A DNA stretch of 64,000 nt from Methylobacterium sp. AMS5 (GTDB lineage: Bacteria; Pseudomonadota; Alphaproteobacteria; Rhizobiales; Beijerinckiaceae): contig NZ_CP006992.1 in the NCBI RefSeq assembly GCF_001542815.1, positions 2,795,501 to 2,859,500 of the forward strand, in the 5' to 3' direction. The notes beneath the pieces were generated by a model that saw nothing but the letters and a program-made list of their open reading frames with translations, did no database searches and had not been told where the DNA came from. Of this stretch, positions 1 to 10,705 are shown piece by piece (position 1 is the stretch's first letter; every line of letters begins with the position of its first letter). The translations under genes were made by a program, and so were the position numbers.

Positions 1-1
1 C

Positions 2-589
2 GAGGGCAGGGGCGGGCACGCGGCCCTGCCGCAGGCGGCGGTCGATACGGTGCTGGTCGGGAGCCACATCGTCGTCGCCCTGCAATCCATCGTCGCCCGC
101 AACATCGATCCGCTCGACTCAGGCGTCGTCTCCGTCTGCGCGGTCGATGCGGGCGAGGCCTTCAACGTGCTACCGCAGACGGCGGAGCTGCGCGGCACGA
201 TGCGGGCGCTGACGCCGGCCGTACGCGACCTGATGCGCGAACGGCTCGCGACGATTGCGGAGAATGTCGCCGTGGCCTTCGGCGCGCGGGCAAGCGTCGA
301 CTTCGCCAGCGGCTACCCGGCGACCGAGAACCACCCGGCCGAGACCGACTTCATGGCCGATGTCGCCGCGCAGGTCGTGGGCGAGGATCGTGTGGAGCGG
401 GACGTGGCGCCGATGATGGCGGCCGAGGATTTCTCCTACATGCTGGCTCACCGGCCCGGCGCCTACATCTTCATGGGCAATGGGCCCTCCGCCGGCCTCC
501 ATCACCCGGAATACGACTTCAGCGACGCCGCCATCCCCTACGGTGCCTCGCTCTGGGCGCGGATCATCGAGACGGGTCTGCCCGCTTGA
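2..589 (+). CDS. M20-family amidohydrolase (hippurate hydrolase-like), 3' part
   Basis: Metal-dependent amidohydrolase or aminoacylase of peptidase family M20, cut by the window edge so that only about the last 195 residues are visible. The fragment opens in the dimerisation (lid) domain with a GRGGHAALPQ stretch, the family's G-G-H-A motif. It then returns to the catalytic domain with AAEDFSYM (a metal-ligand Glu) and LHHPEYDF (a metal-ligand His). These are typical of the HipO/AbgB-type subgroup that cleaves N-acyl amino acids. The open frame runs in from the left edge without a stop, so an internal ATG at 50 is not the start. The exact substrate cannot be told from the sequence. Confidence 0.85.
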   Translation, partial: EGRGGHAALPQAAVDTVLVGSHIVVALQSIVARNIDPLDSGVVSVCAVDAGEAFNVLPQTAELRGTMRALTPAVRDLMRERLATIAENVAVAFGARASVDFASGYPATENHPAETDFMADVAAQVVGEDRVERDVAPMMAAEDFSYMLAHRPGAYIFMGNGPSAGLHHPEYDFSDAAIPYGASLWARIIETGLPA

Positions 590-685
590 GAGCGGCCAGT
601 GCGAGAGCGGAGTGTTCTGTGATCGATGGGGCCGCGGCCCATCCCGTGATCGCGTATCCTGCGGGGTCTCAACGGAGTGGACGCC

Positions 686-2365
686 TCAGGCGGCATGCAC
701 CCGTTCCAGGAACGTCCCGATTGCGACGTGCAGCGTGGCGCTGCCATCACCGACCCGCTCGGCACCGGAGCGGACTTCGTCGGACCGCTCCTCGTTGGAT
801 GCGGCCGCAGCCCGAACTTCCGCGATGCTCAGCGACACCGTCCGGGAATCCGCTGCGGCCCCGGCAATGGCACGCGCGATGTCGTGGCTGGCTTGCCCCT
901 GCTGCTCGGCTGCCGTCGCGACCTCGGCGGCGATGAGGCTGAGCTGCGCGATCGTTTGCCCGATCTCCCCGATGGCGCCGCTCGTGCCGCCCGCCGCCTG
1001 CTGGATCGCTGCGATCTGGGCGGCGATGCGGTCGGTCGCCGTGGCGGTCTGACCGGCCAGGGCCTTCACCTCGCCGGCCACCACCGCAAAGCCGCGACCG
1101 GCCTCGCCCGCACGGGCGGCTTCGATCGTGGCGTTCAGGGCCAGAAGGTTGGTCTGTTCGGCGACCGTGCGAATCAGCGTGACCACCGCGCCGACTTCGT
1201 CCGCTGCGCGCGACAAGGATGCCACCGTCGTCTCCAGCCCGCGGGTATCGGTGAGCGCCGTCTCGGCGATGCGGCTCGCGTGGCGGACGCGCTCGCCGAT
1301 GCTCCGGGCCGAACCCGAAAGTTCTTCGGCGGCGCCCGCGATGCTGTCCACCACGCCCGCCGACTGATCCGAGGCCGCCGCAACCTCCGCCGCGCGAAGG
1401 GTCGTATCGCCCGCGGTCTCGCGGAGGCGATCCGCGGCGGCGCGCATCGCGTGCGCCGAGCCGGTGAGACCGGCCACCGCCCGCCGGGTCTCGTTCTCGA
1501 AGTCCTGCGTCGCCGCGGCGAGGCGTGCGCCACGGGCTCCATCCTGCGAAAGTCGCTCGCGAGCCTCACCGTCGAGCCGGCGCTTCTCGATCAGTGCCGC
1601 CTGAAACCGAGCGATGGTGCCGGCCATCTCGCCGACTTCGTCGCGGCGCGCGATGAACGGCACCGTCTCGTCGAGCCGTTCGTCGGCGAGCGCCTGCATG
1701 GTCGCTTTCATCCGGTGCAGCGGGCGCTGGATCTGCGTTCGGATGATCCAGACGGCGGCGAGCAACGCTAGGATGAGCGCTGCGGCCGGCGCGGCGATGA
1801 GCGTGATGAAGGCCTTGCGCTGCGCTTGCGCCGCCGCGTCCCGCTGTCCGTCGAGGCGCGCGAGCACGTCGCGGCCCAGCGCCGAGATCTCCGCCACCAT
1901 GCGTTCGCGGTTCTTCACCGTCGCCTCGTCGCTCGCCTGGATCAGGGCGGCGCGCGGCGACACCGCGAAACCGAGTTCGGCGGTCTCGGTCTGATAGGCG
2001 ACGAACTCCTTCACCGCGAGGTCGAGCCGGCGCCGCTTCTCCGGTGGCAGATGCCCTTCCATCGCGGACAGGAACGGCCCGCGCGCCGCCTCTACGTCAC
2101 CGAGCGCCGTCTTAAGCGCGGAGAGCCGCTCCTTGGCCTCCTCGGTGTCGGAGGCGGTGTAGACGGCGGTGGCCTGGACCACGGCGTGCTCGATGGCTTG
2201 GGCCAGACCTCGGGCCTGGAGCCCGGCATTCCAGAACGATTCGGTGAGGGCGGCGCGGGCCTGTTCCTGCGACGCCTGCCGCAGCGCGAAGGCCGAGATG
2301 CCCGCTCCGACGAGGCCGAGGAGCCCGACGACCATCGCCAGTTTGAAGCCCAGAGATACGCGCAT
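686..2365 (-). CDS. Methyl-accepting chemotaxis protein
   Basis: Transmembrane chemoreceptor that signals to CheA/CheW. Of 559 residues, TM1 lies at about 7-29, followed by a helical periplasmic sensor of about 150 residues rich in Ala/Glu (four-helix-bundle type). TM2 is at about 188-210, followed by a HAMP domain and a long cytoplasmic coiled coil. The signalling tip is the family hallmark, reading [18 protein letters not shown]. There is no C-terminal CheR-tethering pentapeptide. No Shine-Dalgarno sequence is visible before this ATG because a terminator-like hairpin ends 2 nt upstream. A later start at Met11 would destroy TM1, so the first ATG is kept. It is a single gene downstream of truB. 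The ligand is unknown. Confidence 0.88.
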   Translation of the reverse strand: MRVSLGFKLAMVVGLLGLVGAGISAFALRQASQEQARAALTESFWNAGLQARGLAQAIEHAVVQATAVYTASDTEEAKERLSALKTALGDVEAARGPFLSAMEGHLPPEKRRRLDLAVKEFVAYQTETAELGFAVSPRAALIQASDEATVKNRERMVAEISALGRDVLARLDGQRDAAAQAQRKAFITLIAAPAAALILALLAAVWIIRTQIQRPLHRMKATMQALADERLDETVPFIARRDEVGEMAGTIARFQAALIEKRRLDGEARERLSQDGARGARLAAATQDFENETRRAVAGLTGSAHAMRAAADRLRETAGDTTLRAAEVAAASDQSAGVVDSIAGAAEELSGSARSIGERVRHASRIAETALTDTRGLETTVASLSRAADEVGAVVTLIRTVAEQTNLLALNATIEAARAGEAGRGFAVVAGEVKALAGQTATATDRIAAQIAAIQQAAGGTSGAIGEIGQTIAQLSLIAAEVATAAEQQGQASHDIARAIAGAAADSRTVSLSIAEVRAAAASNEERSDEVRSGAERVGDGSATLHVAIGTFLERVHAA

Positions 2366-2367
2366 GG

Positions 2368-2402
2368 AAAAGCCCGCCGATCCATAGAGTCGACGGGCTT
2401 TT
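2368..2402 (-). terminator. Rho-independent terminator after truB, next to the MCP start
   Basis: AAAAGCCCG and CGGGCTTTT form a perfect 9-bp stem, extended inward by CCGA/TCGA, ending in a run of T on both strands. It probably ends the rimP-truB operon. It sits directly before the chemoreceptor start codon, so it is also part of that gene's leader if its promoter lies farther upstream. Confidence 0.65.
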
Positions 2403-2527
2403 ATGGAGAGTGTGTTTGCTCCAAGGTTAAATAGAGCCGGCTATTCTCGATTGAATCCGAAGAGTAGCCCGTAAGCATTTTCTTTTGATGTAAATCGCTC
2501 GACCGAACGTACGAGAGGAGCGATCCT

Positions 2528-3553
2528 TCAGTTTCTCGGCGCCGCCGTTCCGCCGAGGTGAAACACGCGATGCGGCACCAACTCGCCGCGCTCGACATCG
2601 CCGACGGCGACGAGCACGCCGCCGCAGGTCGCGTAGGCCTTGCCGCCGATCGGCGCGTCCTGCCCGCGCAGAATGACCGGCTGACCCCGCATCAGGCGAA
2701 GCCCCATGTCGCGGCTGACAGCGACCGCGGGAACCTCGTCCAAAGCCGTTTCGACCGCGTGGAGATGCATCTCGGTGCTCTCTTCGAGGGTGGCGACGCT
2801 GCAGGCGGCTGCCTCTTCGAAGGGGCCGACGCGGGTGCGCCGCAGGGCCGAGACGTGACCGTAGCAGCCAAGCACCCGACCGAGATCGCGGGCCAGCGCA
2901 CGAACATAGGTGCCCTTGCCGCATTCTGCAGCGATCAAGGTGCGGTCGCCGTGGTGCTCGATCACCGAGAGGTGGTCGATGCGCACGGAGCGGGCCACCA
3001 GTTCCACGACCTCGCCGTCACGGGCGAGGTCGTAGGCGCGCTCGCCCTGAATCTTGATCGCGGAGTAGCGCGGCGGCACCTGTTCGATCTCGCCGACGAA
3101 GGCGGGCAGAGCCGCCTCGAGCGCCTCGCGGGTCGGACGGACGTCGGAGGTCTCGACCGGGCGACCTTCGGCGTCGTCGGTGTCGGTCTCGACACCCCAG
3201 GTCACCTCGAAGCGATAGGCCTTCCGGCCGTCCATGACGAACGGCACGGTCTTCGTTGCCTCGCCGAGCGCGATCGGCAGGATGCCCGACGCCAGCGGAT
3301 CGAGCGTGCCGGCATGGCCCGCCTTCTTGGCGTTGAACAGGCGCTTCACCACCGCCACAGCCTGGGTCGAGGTGATGCCGACACCCTTGTCGAGCACCAC
3401 CCAGCCGCTCACGTCGTTCTTCTTCGGCCGGTCATGGCGCGGACGGCCGCGCTGAGGGCGGCGTCCGCCCCGAGGCGGTCCGTCGCGGCGCACGTCGCCC
3501 CGCGGCTCCTGCGGCGCTTCACCGGCGCGTTCGGAAGAAATGTCGTCTTGCAT
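2528..3553 (-). CDS. truB: tRNA pseudouridine(55) synthase TruB
   Basis: Makes pseudouridine 55 in the T-loop of tRNAs. After a basic, Arg/Pro-rich N-terminal extension of about 45 residues, the catalytic core starts at GWVVLDK. It contains GHAGTLDPLASG, the TruB motif with the catalytic Asp, then the RYSAIKIQG and GTYVRALARDLG motifs. It is the last gene of the rimP-nusA-infB-rbfA operon. An upstream ATG at 3604 exists, but it lies inside a dispersed palindromic repeat. The ATG at 3553 is preceded by GAGGA at a good distance and is preferred, giving 341 residues. Confidence 0.93.
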   Translation of the reverse strand: MQDDISSERAGEAPQEPRGDVRRDGPPRGGRRPQRGRPRHDRPKKNDVSGWVVLDKGVGITSTQAVAVVKRLFNAKKAGHAGTLDPLASGILPIALGEATKTVPFVMDGRKAYRFEVTWGVETDTDDAEGRPVETSDVRPTREALEAALPAFVGEIEQVPPRYSAIKIQGERAYDLARDGEVVELVARSVRIDHLSVIEHHGDRTLIAAECGKGTYVRALARDLGRVLGCYGHVSALRRTRVGPFEEAAACSVATLEESTEMHLHAVETALDEVPAVAVSRDMGLRLMRGQPVILRGQDAPIGGKAYATCGGVLVAVGDVERGELVPHRVFHLGGTAAPRN

Positions 3554-3580
3554 CCTGTCCTCGATCGACGGGTTTTCTAC

Positions 3581-3640
3581 AGCATCGTCCCGAAAGGTGG
3601 CCACCGGCTCTCGGATGAAGACGATGCAAAAACAAAAGCA
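3581..3640. repeat. REP-like dispersed palindrome, copy 1
   Basis: GCATCGTC ... GACGATGC enclosing CCGAAAG ... CTCTCGG, followed by AAAAACAAAA. The same plan with the same AAAAACAA tail recurs at 40157-40210. It lies between rbfA and truB and overlaps only the rejected upstream truB start. It resembles the intergenic palindromes common in Rhizobiales genomes. Confidence 0.6.
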
Positions 3641-3763
3641 GAGAGAGCATCGGCCTGGATCCGCTATCCAGGACGAGGCTCTTGAGCGGCTCAGGCCATC
3701 AAGGGGCCATCACGCGGCCCGCTGGGCGTTGGGGCGGAGCAACGGCAGCCGCCTGGATGGAGA

Positions 3764-4201
3764 TCAATCGCGCGAGGGCGAATCCGGTTCGCCCTCGTCG
3801 TCCTCGCGAGGTGCACTTTCCAGATCCCGCTGGACCTTCTCGCTCCGCAGGAGCTGGTCGATCCGGGCCGCCTCGTCGAAGGTTTCATCGCGCCGGAAGC
3901 GCAAGTCGGGCGCGAATTTCAGATTCACCCGCCGGGCGACTTCCTGGCGGAGGATCTTCTTGTGACGCTCGAGCGCGGCGATCACCGGGGCCTCGTCCTG
4001 GCCACCGAGCGGCATGACGTAGGCGGTGGCCAATTTGAGGTCCGGCGACATCCGAACCTCGGGAACGGTGACGACATGCGAGCCGAGCACCGGATCCTGA
4101 ATGTCACCACGCTGCAGCACTTCGGCCAGAGCGTGGCGGATGAGTTCGGCCACGCGCTGCTGACGCTGCGTGGGACCGGAGGGAGTCTGCTTTTGGGCCA
4201 T
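3764..4201 (-). CDS. rbfA: Ribosome-binding factor A
   Basis: Small KH-fold factor that binds free 30S subunits and helps mature the 5' end of 16S rRNA, important in the cold. At 145 residues it matches the family length. It has the typical [16 protein letters not shown] start and a [14 protein letters not shown] strand-helix pattern. An acidic C-terminal tail ([11 protein letters not shown]) is usual in alphaproteobacteria. It lies 102 bp after infB and before truB in the same operon. A GC-rich hairpin lies in the infB-rbfA gap. Confidence 0.93.
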   Translation of the reverse strand: MAQKQTPSGPTQRQQRVAELIRHALAEVLQRGDIQDPVLGSHVVTVPEVRMSPDLKLATAYVMPLGGQDEAPVIAALERHKKILRQEVARRVNLKFAPDLRFRRDETFDEAARIDQLLRSEKVQRDLESAPREDDEGEPDSPSRD

Positions 4202-4249
4202 CGGCTGATCGACGTCGCTGAACCATCAGGCGGGTGCCTGGAAACAAAG

Positions 4250-4275
4250 GGGGCCGCAGCTTTCGCCGCGGCCCC
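4250..4275 (-). terminator. Terminator-like hairpin between infB and rbfA
   Basis: GGGGCCGC and GCGGCCCC form an 8-bp stem with a 10-nt loop. On the minus strand it is followed by CTTTGTTT, a broken T-run. It could act as a partial terminator or mRNA-stability element, reducing rbfA-truB relative to infB. Readthrough must occur unless rbfA has its own promoter. Confidence 0.4.
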
Positions 4276-4303
4276 GTAAGGAAGAGCGGTAGGGGAGGGC
4301 CGC

Positions 4304-7258
4304 TCAGAGCGTGCGCTTGATTTCCTCGACGTTGAAGCACTCGATGAAATCGCCCACGCGCATGTCCTGGTAGTTCTGGAAGGACATACCGCACTCGTAG
4401 CCGGCCGTGACTTCCTTGGCGTCGTCCTTGAGGCGCTTGAGCTGGGACAGCTTGCCCTCGTGGATCACCACATCGTTGCGCAGCAAGCGGACATGGGCGC
4501 CGCGCTGGACCACACCCTCCATGACCCGGCAACCGGCGATCTTGCCGACCTTCGACACGTCGAAGATCTGCAGGATCTGCGCCTCGCCGAGACGCTCCTC
4601 GCGGAGCGTCGGCGGGAGCATGCCCGACAGCGTGGCTTTGATGTCGTCCACGAGGTCGTAGATGATGCTGTAGTAGCGGATCTCGGTGCCGTCGCGCTCG
4701 GCCGCGTTGCGTGCTTCCTTGTGGGCGCGCACGTTGAAGCCGATCACCACGGCCTTCGAGGCGTTGGCGAGCGTGATGTCCGACTCGGTGATGCCGCCCA
4801 CGCCCGAAAGCAGGATGCGAACACCGACCTCGTCATTGCCGAGCGCCGTGAGCGCGCCGTTGATGGCCTCGACCGAACCCTGCACGTCACCCTTGATGAT
4901 GATCGGCAGTTCCTTGCGGTTGGCGCCTTCCTTGGCCTCGCGCATCATGTCGACGAGCGAGCGGTTGGCGCCGCCGGTGCGGGCATTCAAGCGCTCGCGC
5001 TTGATGCGGGCACGGTACTCGGTGACCTCGCGGGCGCGGGCCTCGTTCGGCACCACGATCACGCGGTCGCCGGCGTCCGGCGTACCGTTGAAGCCGAGCA
5101 CCTCGACCGGGACCGAGGGGCCGGCATAGGGCACGTGCTTGCCGGTATCGTCGATGAGGGCGCGGATGCGGCCCCATTCGGCGCCGGCGACGACGATGTC
5201 ACCGGTGAACAGCGTGCCGCGCTGGACGAGCACGGTGGCGACAGGGCCGCGACCACGATCGAGCTGAGCCTCGATCACGGTGCCTTCGCCGTCGCGCTTC
5301 TCGTTGGCGCGCAGGTTCAGGATTTCGGCCTGGAGCTGAAGGCCCTCGAGAAGCTCGGGCAGGCCCTCGCCGGTCTTGGCGGAGACCTCGAACTCGAGGG
5401 TCTCGCCGCCCATCGACTCCACTTGGATGTCGTGCTGCAGCAGCTCGGTGCGCACCCGCTGCGGGTTCGCATCGGGCTTGTCGATCTTGTTGATGGCGAT
5501 GATCATCGGGACGCCCGCCGCCTTGGCGTGCTGAATCGCCTCGACGGTCTGGGGCATCACGCCGTCATCGGCCGCCACCACGATCACGACGATGTCCGTC
5601 ACCTTGGCGCCGCGGGCGCGCATGGAGGTGAAGGCCGCGTGGCCGGGGGTGTCGATGAAGGTCACGAGATCGCCCGAGGGCGCCGCCACCTGATAGGCAC
5701 CGATATGCTGGGTGATGCCACCGGCCTCGCCCTCGACCACGTTGGCCGCACGGATCGCGTCGAGCAGCGAAGTCTTGCCGTGATCGACGTGACCCATGAT
5801 CGTCACGACCGGCGGACGCGGATCCAGATCCTCCTCCAGATCCGGCTCGTCGGAGGTCAGACCCTCCTCGACATCCGACTCGGCGACGCGGCGGACCGTG
5901 TGGCCCATCTCCTCGGCAATGAGCTGAGCCGTGTCCGAGTCGATCACATCGGTGATCTTGTGGATCTGGCCCTGCTTCATCAGCAGACGGATGACGTCCA
6001 CCGCACGTTCGGACATGCGGTTGGCGAGTTCTTGGATGGTGATCGTCTCTGGGATTGTCACGTCGCGGACGATTTTCTCCTTGGGCTCCTCGTGCCGGTG
6101 GCCGCTCATCCGCTGCTGGCGGCGGCGGAAGGAGGCCACGGAACGGGTGCGCTCTTCCTCGCCCGCAGTTGCGTTGGCGATGGTGAGGCGGCCACGGTTA
6201 CGGTCACCGCCCGGCGACTTCGGCGTCTTGGGCGGCGTAATGATCTTGAGCGGCATGCCGGGGCGACGAATCACCCGCTTGGTATCCGACTCCTCCTCGG
6301 CCGCAGCCGCGCCGGGACGTCCGGCGGGACGCGCAGCGGCGCCCGCACCCGCGGGGCGGGCGGCGGTCGTCGGGCTCGGCGCCTTCTCGGGCTCCGGCGC
6401 CGGGGCCGGACGCGCCATGAAGTTCAGGTCGCGCGGCTTCTTGATATCCGCCGTGATGGTGCGGCGCGGCTCGGCCGGCGGCTGCGGCGCAGCCGGACGG
6501 GCAGCCGACGGCGTCGGACGGACGCCGGGACGGGTGCCGGACGCGGCCGGACGCTGCGTCGCACCACCCGGCCGCGCCGCCGACGGAGCGGCAGCAGGAC
6601 GTGCGGGGGCGGGGGTCGGACGAGCCGCCGGAGCCGCGGCCGGGGCCGAGGCAGCAACAGGCTCCGGCGCCGCGGGGGCAGCAGCGGGCGGGGCCTCGGC
6701 GGCGGGCAGGGCGGCGACGCGCGCGGCCTCTTCCTCGGCGCGGCGGCGCGAATCCTCGGCGGCCTTGCGGCGAAGCTCATCGTCCTGGCGGCGCCGCTCA
6801 TCCTCTTCGCGGCGGCGTGCCTCGGCCGCCTCACGCTCACGGCGCTCGGCGTCCTCGCGGTCGCGGCGGGCCTTCACCTCGGCTTCGGCACGGGCGCGGG
6901 CCTCGGCCTCGCGGCGCTGTGCATCGGCCAGGGCGGCGGCGCGGGCATCCCGCTCCTGCTCGCTCAGGGTGCGCAGCACGACGCCGGACGCACTGCGACC
7001 CGACGGACGCGCGGCCGGAGTCGGCGCGGGCGCCACGGAGGCAGGACGCGGCGGCGGTGCGGCAGGCTCACGGGGCGCGACCGCTCCGGGCGCGGCGCCG
7101 ATCGTGCGCCGCTTCACCGTCTCGACCACGACGGACTTCGACCGCCCGTGGGAGAAGCTCTGACGGACCGTCCCCTGCTCGACCGGACGCTTGACCGTCA
7201 ACGGCTTCGAGGGGGCTCTGGTCTGCGTCTTGTCACCCGGATTGTTCGTATCGCTCAT
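4304..7258 (-). CDS. infB: Translation initiation factor IF-2
   Basis: GTPase that brings initiator fMet-tRNA to the 30S subunit and promotes subunit joining. It has 984 residues. The long N-terminal region (about 1-400) is low-complexity: Ala/Pro/Arg stretches plus a charged Glu/Arg coiled coil around residues 100-190, as is usual in alphaproteobacterial IF-2. The GTP-binding domain begins near residue 485 with GHVDHGKT, then DTPGHAAF and NKIDK. The C-terminal domains that bind fMet-tRNA follow and are complete. It lies between ylxR and rbfA in the classic nusA-infB operon. The repetitive N-terminus gives long false reading frames on the other strand. Confidence 0.97.
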   Translation of the reverse strand: MSDTNNPGDKTQTRAPSKPLTVKRPVEQGTVRQSFSHGRSKSVVVETVKRRTIGAAPGAVAPREPAAPPPRPASVAPAPTPAARPSGRSASGVVLRTLSEQERDARAAALADAQRREAEARARAEAEVKARRDREDAERREREAAEARRREEDERRRQDDELRRKAAEDSRRRAEEEAARVAALPAAEAPPAAAPAAPEPVAASAPAAAPAARPTPAPARPAAAPSAARPGGATQRPAASGTRPGVRPTPSAARPAAPQPPAEPRRTITADIKKPRDLNFMARPAPAPEPEKAPSPTTAARPAGAGAAARPAGRPGAAAAEEESDTKRVIRRPGMPLKIITPPKTPKSPGGDRNRGRLTIANATAGEEERTRSVASFRRRQQRMSGHRHEEPKEKIVRDVTIPETITIQELANRMSERAVDVIRLLMKQGQIHKITDVIDSDTAQLIAEEMGHTVRRVAESDVEEGLTSDEPDLEEDLDPRPPVVTIMGHVDHGKTSLLDAIRAANVVEGEAGGITQHIGAYQVAAPSGDLVTFIDTPGHAAFTSMRARGAKVTDIVVIVVAADDGVMPQTVEAIQHAKAAGVPMIIAINKIDKPDANPQRVRTELLQHDIQVESMGGETLEFEVSAKTGEGLPELLEGLQLQAEILNLRANEKRDGEGTVIEAQLDRGRGPVATVLVQRGTLFTGDIVVAGAEWGRIRALIDDTGKHVPYAGPSVPVEVLGFNGTPDAGDRVIVVPNEARAREVTEYRARIKRERLNARTGGANRSLVDMMREAKEGANRKELPIIIKGDVQGSVEAINGALTALGNDEVGVRILLSGVGGITESDITLANASKAVVIGFNVRAHKEARNAAERDGTEIRYYSIIYDLVDDIKATLSGMLPPTLREERLGEAQILQIFDVSKVGKIAGCRVMEGVVQRGAHVRLLRNDVVIHEGKLSQLKRLKDDAKEVTAGYECGMSFQNYQDMRVGDFIECFNVEEIKRTL

Positions 7259-7322
7259 TCAGTCTGAACCCTGGGGGTTTCCATCGTCCCATCGGCCGGC
7301 GGCGGGCATGCCCGGCCGAGTG

Positions 7323-8075
7323 TCATGTCAATTCGTCGTCGTGCGAATCGAAGGCGGTCGCGCCAGCAGCAAGCGGGGCGTCCTCTTCAGACGCCGACGC
7401 CATACCCTCGAAGGTGCGGAACCGACGCCAACGCGCGAGATAGCCGGTAGTGCCGGCTCCCGCGATAAGGGCAGCGTGTATCACATGATCCCGGCCCAAT
7501 GCCATGTCCAATTCGGCGTTGGACAGGTCATCGACAACAGGAATAACCGATATGGCATCGCCGTAGCGCCGCCGCAAGGCAGCCGCGAGCTTGCGCCGGC
7601 CGTCCGGAGCGGCATCGCTGGCATGGATCACCGCCGCGACGCCGACGGCACCCAGAATCGCCGACTCGACCTTGCCGAAGCCGGTCACGACGCAACCGGC
7701 CTTGTTGGCCATGGCCAAGGCCTGACGCAGATCGGTGCGCAGCCCCTCGGCGACCTGATCGGCGAGATCGGGCGGGACTTTCGCCTCATTGGACTTGAAG
7801 GCGCGGTTGAAGGCACGGCGCTTGACCGCGGCTTCGATCGTCGTGCGCGTGGCGGTCACCCATGCGCCGCGACCCGGCAGGCGTGCGCGCAGGTCCGGCA
7901 CCACTGTGGCGTCGGGCCCCAGCACGAAGCGGATCATCGCCGAGGGCGACTGCGCCTTACGGGTGACGATGCAGGTGCGCACAGGCTCACGGCCGCGGCT
8001 CGGGCCACGGTCGAGATCCGGGCCGGTCTCGGCCGATTCGCCGTCCGTGCCCTCCTGAGCGATCATATCCTGCAC
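7323..8075 (-). CDS. YlxR-family RNA-binding protein fused to an L7Ae-like domain
   Basis: Putative nucleic-acid-binding protein of the nusA operon. The N-terminal half (about residues 30-110) is a YlxR/DUF448 domain with the signature RTCIVTRKAQ and PGRGAWV. The C-terminal half (about 115-210) looks like a ribosomal L7Ae-like RNA-binding fold (ALAMANKAGCVVTGFGKV). This two-domain form is usual between nusA and infB in Rhizobiales, whereas the two parts are separate small genes in Firmicutes. It starts 20 bp after nusA. Its molecular role is not firmly established; nucleoid and transcription-linked roles have been proposed for YlxR homologues. Confidence 0.85.
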   Translation of the reverse strand: MQDMIAQEGTDGESAETGPDLDRGPSRGREPVRTCIVTRKAQSPSAMIRFVLGPDATVVPDLRARLPGRGAWVTATRTTIEAAVKRRAFNRAFKSNEAKVPPDLADQVAEGLRTDLRQALAMANKAGCVVTGFGKVESAILGAVGVAAVIHASDAAPDGRRKLAAALRRRYGDAISVIPVVDDLSNAELDMALGRDHVIHAALIAGAGTTGYLARWRRFRTFEGMASASEEDAPLAAGATAFDSHDDELT

Positions 8076-8095
8076 CGTCTCTCCGTACCTCTGGC

Positions 8096-9733
8096 TCAGG
8101 CCTGCTGCGGTTCGGCCATCGCGTCCTCGGTCACCTCGCCGTCGTGGGCGTCGCCATCGGCGGCCTCACCCTCCGGCTCCGGCAGCGCGTCGATCCAGCC
8201 GGCCTTCAGACGGGCGGCCATGATCAGCGCCTCGGCCTCGGCCCGCGACAGCTCGAATCCGTCGAGATAGCCCGCATGGCGCACGGCCTCGGGGCCACGG
8301 CCTTCGGTATAGCCGACGAGATCGTCGGTCGCGCAGCCGGCCAGATCCTCGACGGTCTTCACCTCGTTCTCGCCCAGCGCCACCATCATTGCGGTGGTGA
8401 TGCCGTCGATCTCACGCAACTCGTCCTCGACGCCGAGCTCGCGGCGGCGGTCGTCCTGCTCCTGCTCGATGCGGGCGAGGTAATCCTGGGCGCGGGCCTG
8501 GATCTCGGCACCGGTCTCCTCGTCGAGTCCTTGGATGTTCGAGAGTTCCGCCACATCGACGAAGGCGATTTCCTCGACGTTGCGGAAGCCTTCGGCCGCC
8601 AGCAACTGGCCGACCGTCTCGTCGACGTCGAGCGCCTCCATGAACGCCTGAGTGCGCTCCGCGAATTCCTTCTGGCGCCGCTCCGATTCCTCGGCCTCGG
8701 TCAGGATGTCGATGTCCCAGCCGGTGAGCTGCGAGGCCAGCCGCACGTTCTGGCCACGGCGACCGATGGCCAGCGAGAGCTGGTCGTCGGGCACCACCAC
8801 CTCGATGCGGTCGGCCTCCTCATCGAGCACCACCTTCACGACTTCGGCCGGCTGCAGCGCGTTGACGATGAAGGTCGCCTGATCTTCCGACCACGGAATG
8901 ATGTCGATCTTTTCGCCCTGAAGCTCGCCGACCACCGCCTGGACGCGGGAGCCGCGCATACCGACGCAGGCGCCGACCGGGTCGATCGAGGAATCGCGGG
9001 AGATGACGGCGATCTTGGCGCGCGAGCCGGGATCGCGGGCGACCGCTTTGACCTCGACGATGCCGTCGTAGATCTCCGGCACTTCCTGGCCGAACAGCTT
9101 GGCCATGAATTGCGGGTGGGAGCGCGACAGGAAGATCTGCGGCCCGCGCACCTCGGAGCGCACGTCGAACAGGTAGGCGCGGATGCGGTCGCCGGGGCGG
9201 AAGGTCTCGCGCGGGATCATCTCGTCGCGGCGGACGATGCCCTCGCCGCGGCCGAGATCGACGATGACGTTGCCGTACTCGACGCGCTTGACCACGCCGT
9301 TGAGGATCTCGCCGATCCGGTCCTTGTACTCGTCGTACTGGCGAGCGCGCTCGGCGTCGCGCACCTTCTGGACGATGACCTGCTTGGCCGATTGCGCCGC
9401 GACGCGGCCGAAATCGAACGGTGGCAGGGTATCGGAGATCACGTCGCCGATGAGGGCGCCGGGGTTGTAGCGTCGGGCCTGATCGAGGGTGATCTCGCGG
9501 GCATCGTTCTCGACCTGATCGACCACGAGGAGGTGGCGGGACAGGCGCAGTGCTCCGCTTTTCGTATCGATCTCGGCGTGGACGTCGGTCTCGGCGCCGT
9601 AGCGGGAGCGGGCCGCCTTCGCGATCGCCTCTTCCATCGCCTCGATGACGATCTGGCGGTCGATCACCTTCTCACGGGCGACCGCCTCGGCGATCTGCAG
9701 GAGTTCGAGCCGATTGGCGCTGACGACAGCCAT
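8096..9733 (-). CDS. nusA: Transcription termination/antitermination factor NusA
   Basis: RNA polymerase-associated elongation factor that modulates pausing, intrinsic termination and antitermination. It has 545 residues. The N-terminal polymerase-binding domain starts at [14 protein letters not shown]. The S1 domain is around residues 130-200 and two KH domains are around 210-345, including [14 protein letters not shown] and [13 protein letters not shown]. The C-terminal acidic repeats resemble AR1/AR2. It is the second gene of the operon. A terminator-like hairpin precedes the operon, so NusA may regulate its own expression. Confidence 0.97.
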   Translation of the reverse strand: MAVVSANRLELLQIAEAVAREKVIDRQIVIEAMEEAIAKAARSRYGAETDVHAEIDTKSGALRLSRHLLVVDQVENDAREITLDQARRYNPGALIGDVISDTLPPFDFGRVAAQSAKQVIVQKVRDAERARQYDEYKDRIGEILNGVVKRVEYGNVIVDLGRGEGIVRRDEMIPRETFRPGDRIRAYLFDVRSEVRGPQIFLSRSHPQFMAKLFGQEVPEIYDGIVEVKAVARDPGSRAKIAVISRDSSIDPVGACVGMRGSRVQAVVGELQGEKIDIIPWSEDQATFIVNALQPAEVVKVVLDEEADRIEVVVPDDQLSLAIGRRGQNVRLASQLTGWDIDILTEAEESERRQKEFAERTQAFMEALDVDETVGQLLAAEGFRNVEEIAFVDVAELSNIQGLDEETGAEIQARAQDYLARIEQEQDDRRRELGVEDELREIDGITTAMMVALGENEVKTVEDLAGCATDDLVGYTEGRGPEAVRHAGYLDGFELSRAEAEALIMAARLKAGWIDALPEPEGEAADGDAHDGEVTEDAMAEPQQA

Positions 9734-9800
9734 GGGGTCTGGTCCTTCCTTCGGTCGTGTCTTCCGCTGCGAGAGCGGGCTAACTTTTCAAGGTCTTTTT

Positions 9801-9840
9801 GCATCGCGACGGCGCCGGAACCGGGCGCCCGAAGCGATGC
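9801..9840. other. Long inverted repeat in the rimP-nusA gap
   Basis: GCATCGC/GCGATGC arms enclose GGCGCC-containing inner arms in the 114-bp gap between rimP and nusA. Read along the mRNA the hairpin is followed by A rather than T, so it is not a terminator. It may be an RNA processing or stability element. Confidence 0.35.
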
Positions 9841-9847
9841 TGTCGGA

Positions 9848-10603
9848 TCAGTGAAGCGTGTCGCGGTTCTTGAGGCGGGCGGCCTTCGTGACGATACCGC
9901 CGCCGGGCTTGGGCTTCTTCGCCTTCACCGGCTTGTCGGCCTTCTTGTCCAGCTTGGGCTTGGGCCGCTTCGGTTGCGGGATGAAGCGGACCTGCGGCGC
10001 CTCGTGCTCGGCTTCCGCGCCCTCTTCCTCGTCGACCTCCTCGCCGTCCTGCGGCGGGGCGGAGCCACGGCGGAGCGATTCGCGAATCAGCTCGTCCGTG
10101 AGAATGAGATGTGCCTCGCCGAGATCGCGCAGCGGCACATCGATGCGGCTCGGAAGGCCCGGCTTCACGTCGGGCAGGTCGATCGGCACCGTGGTGCCGT
10201 CCGCGCTCGGAACCCCGATGATGCCGCGGAAGCGCTTGCGCCCGTCCATCGGCACGGCAAGCTCTACCTTTGCCTCGTAACCGGCCCAGCGCTCGAAATC
10301 GGAAACCCGCACCAGGGGCCGGTCGATGCCCGGCGACGAGACTTCGAGATAGTAGGCGTCGCCGACCGGATCCTCCAGGTCGAGGATCGGCGAAATCGCG
10401 CGGCTCACCGCCTCGCACTCGTCGACGCCCATCGTGCCGTCGGGCCGCTCGGCCATGATCTGCACGGTGCGACCGTTCGTGTTCGAGATCTTCACCCGGA
10501 CCAGCCGGAAGCCGAGGCCCTCGATCGGTCCCTCGACGATCTGGGCGACGCGCGCGGCGACGCCGGTCTCGCTGACAAGACGTTTCTCGGTGGGCTCCGC
10601 CAT
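9848..10603 (-). CDS. rimP: Ribosome maturation factor RimP
   Basis: 30S-subunit maturation factor and first gene of the nusA-infB operon. From the ATG at 10603 the product has 251 residues. It carries the RimP core ([13 protein letters not shown], then [12 protein letters not shown] and the DFERWAG region). The C-terminal extension is Lys/Pro/Glu-rich, longer than in E. coli but typical for alphaproteobacteria. An open frame continues upstream to 10729, but it would cross the leader terminator hairpin and adds no conserved sequence, so the internal start is preferred. Confidence 0.93.
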   Translation of the reverse strand: MAEPTEKRLVSETGVAARVAQIVEGPIEGLGFRLVRVKISNTNGRTVQIMAERPDGTMGVDECEAVSRAISPILDLEDPVGDAYYLEVSSPGIDRPLVRVSDFERWAGYEAKVELAVPMDGRKRFRGIIGVPSADGTTVPIDLPDVKPGLPSRIDVPLRDLGEAHLILTDELIRESLRRGSAPPQDGEEVDEEEGAEAEHEAPQVRFIPQPKRPKPKLDKKADKPVKAKKPKPGGGIVTKAARLKNRDTLH

Positions 10604-10670
10604 GCTGTGGTTTTCCGAAGGTCTCGATCGGGGGTTAAGCTTGGCAAATCCAGCGCTGGAGGTGCTCGCG

Positions 10671-10705
10671 AAAATAAAAAAGAGCGGACCCCGGGGGGCC
10701 CACTC
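10671..10705 (-). terminator. Intrinsic terminator/attenuator in the rimP-nusA operon leader
   Basis: On the minus strand GAGTGGGCCC-CCCG-GGGTCCGCTC forms a 10-bp stem, with two G-U pairs and a tetraloop. It is followed at once by TTTTTTATTTT. It lies about 67 nt before the rimP start, with no minus-strand gene upstream because the neighbour at 10871 is divergent. It therefore looks like a leader attenuator, not the end of another gene. Confidence 0.7.

Noticed and set aside
3554..3604. Upstream truB start at 3604
   Set aside because: It lies within a dispersed palindromic repeat and lacks the good ribosome site seen before the ATG at 3553.
4460..7267. 935-residue plus-strand open frame opposite infB
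   Set aside because: Antisense to the conserved IF-2 coding sequence; His/Asp/Gly/Arg-rich with no recognisable domain.
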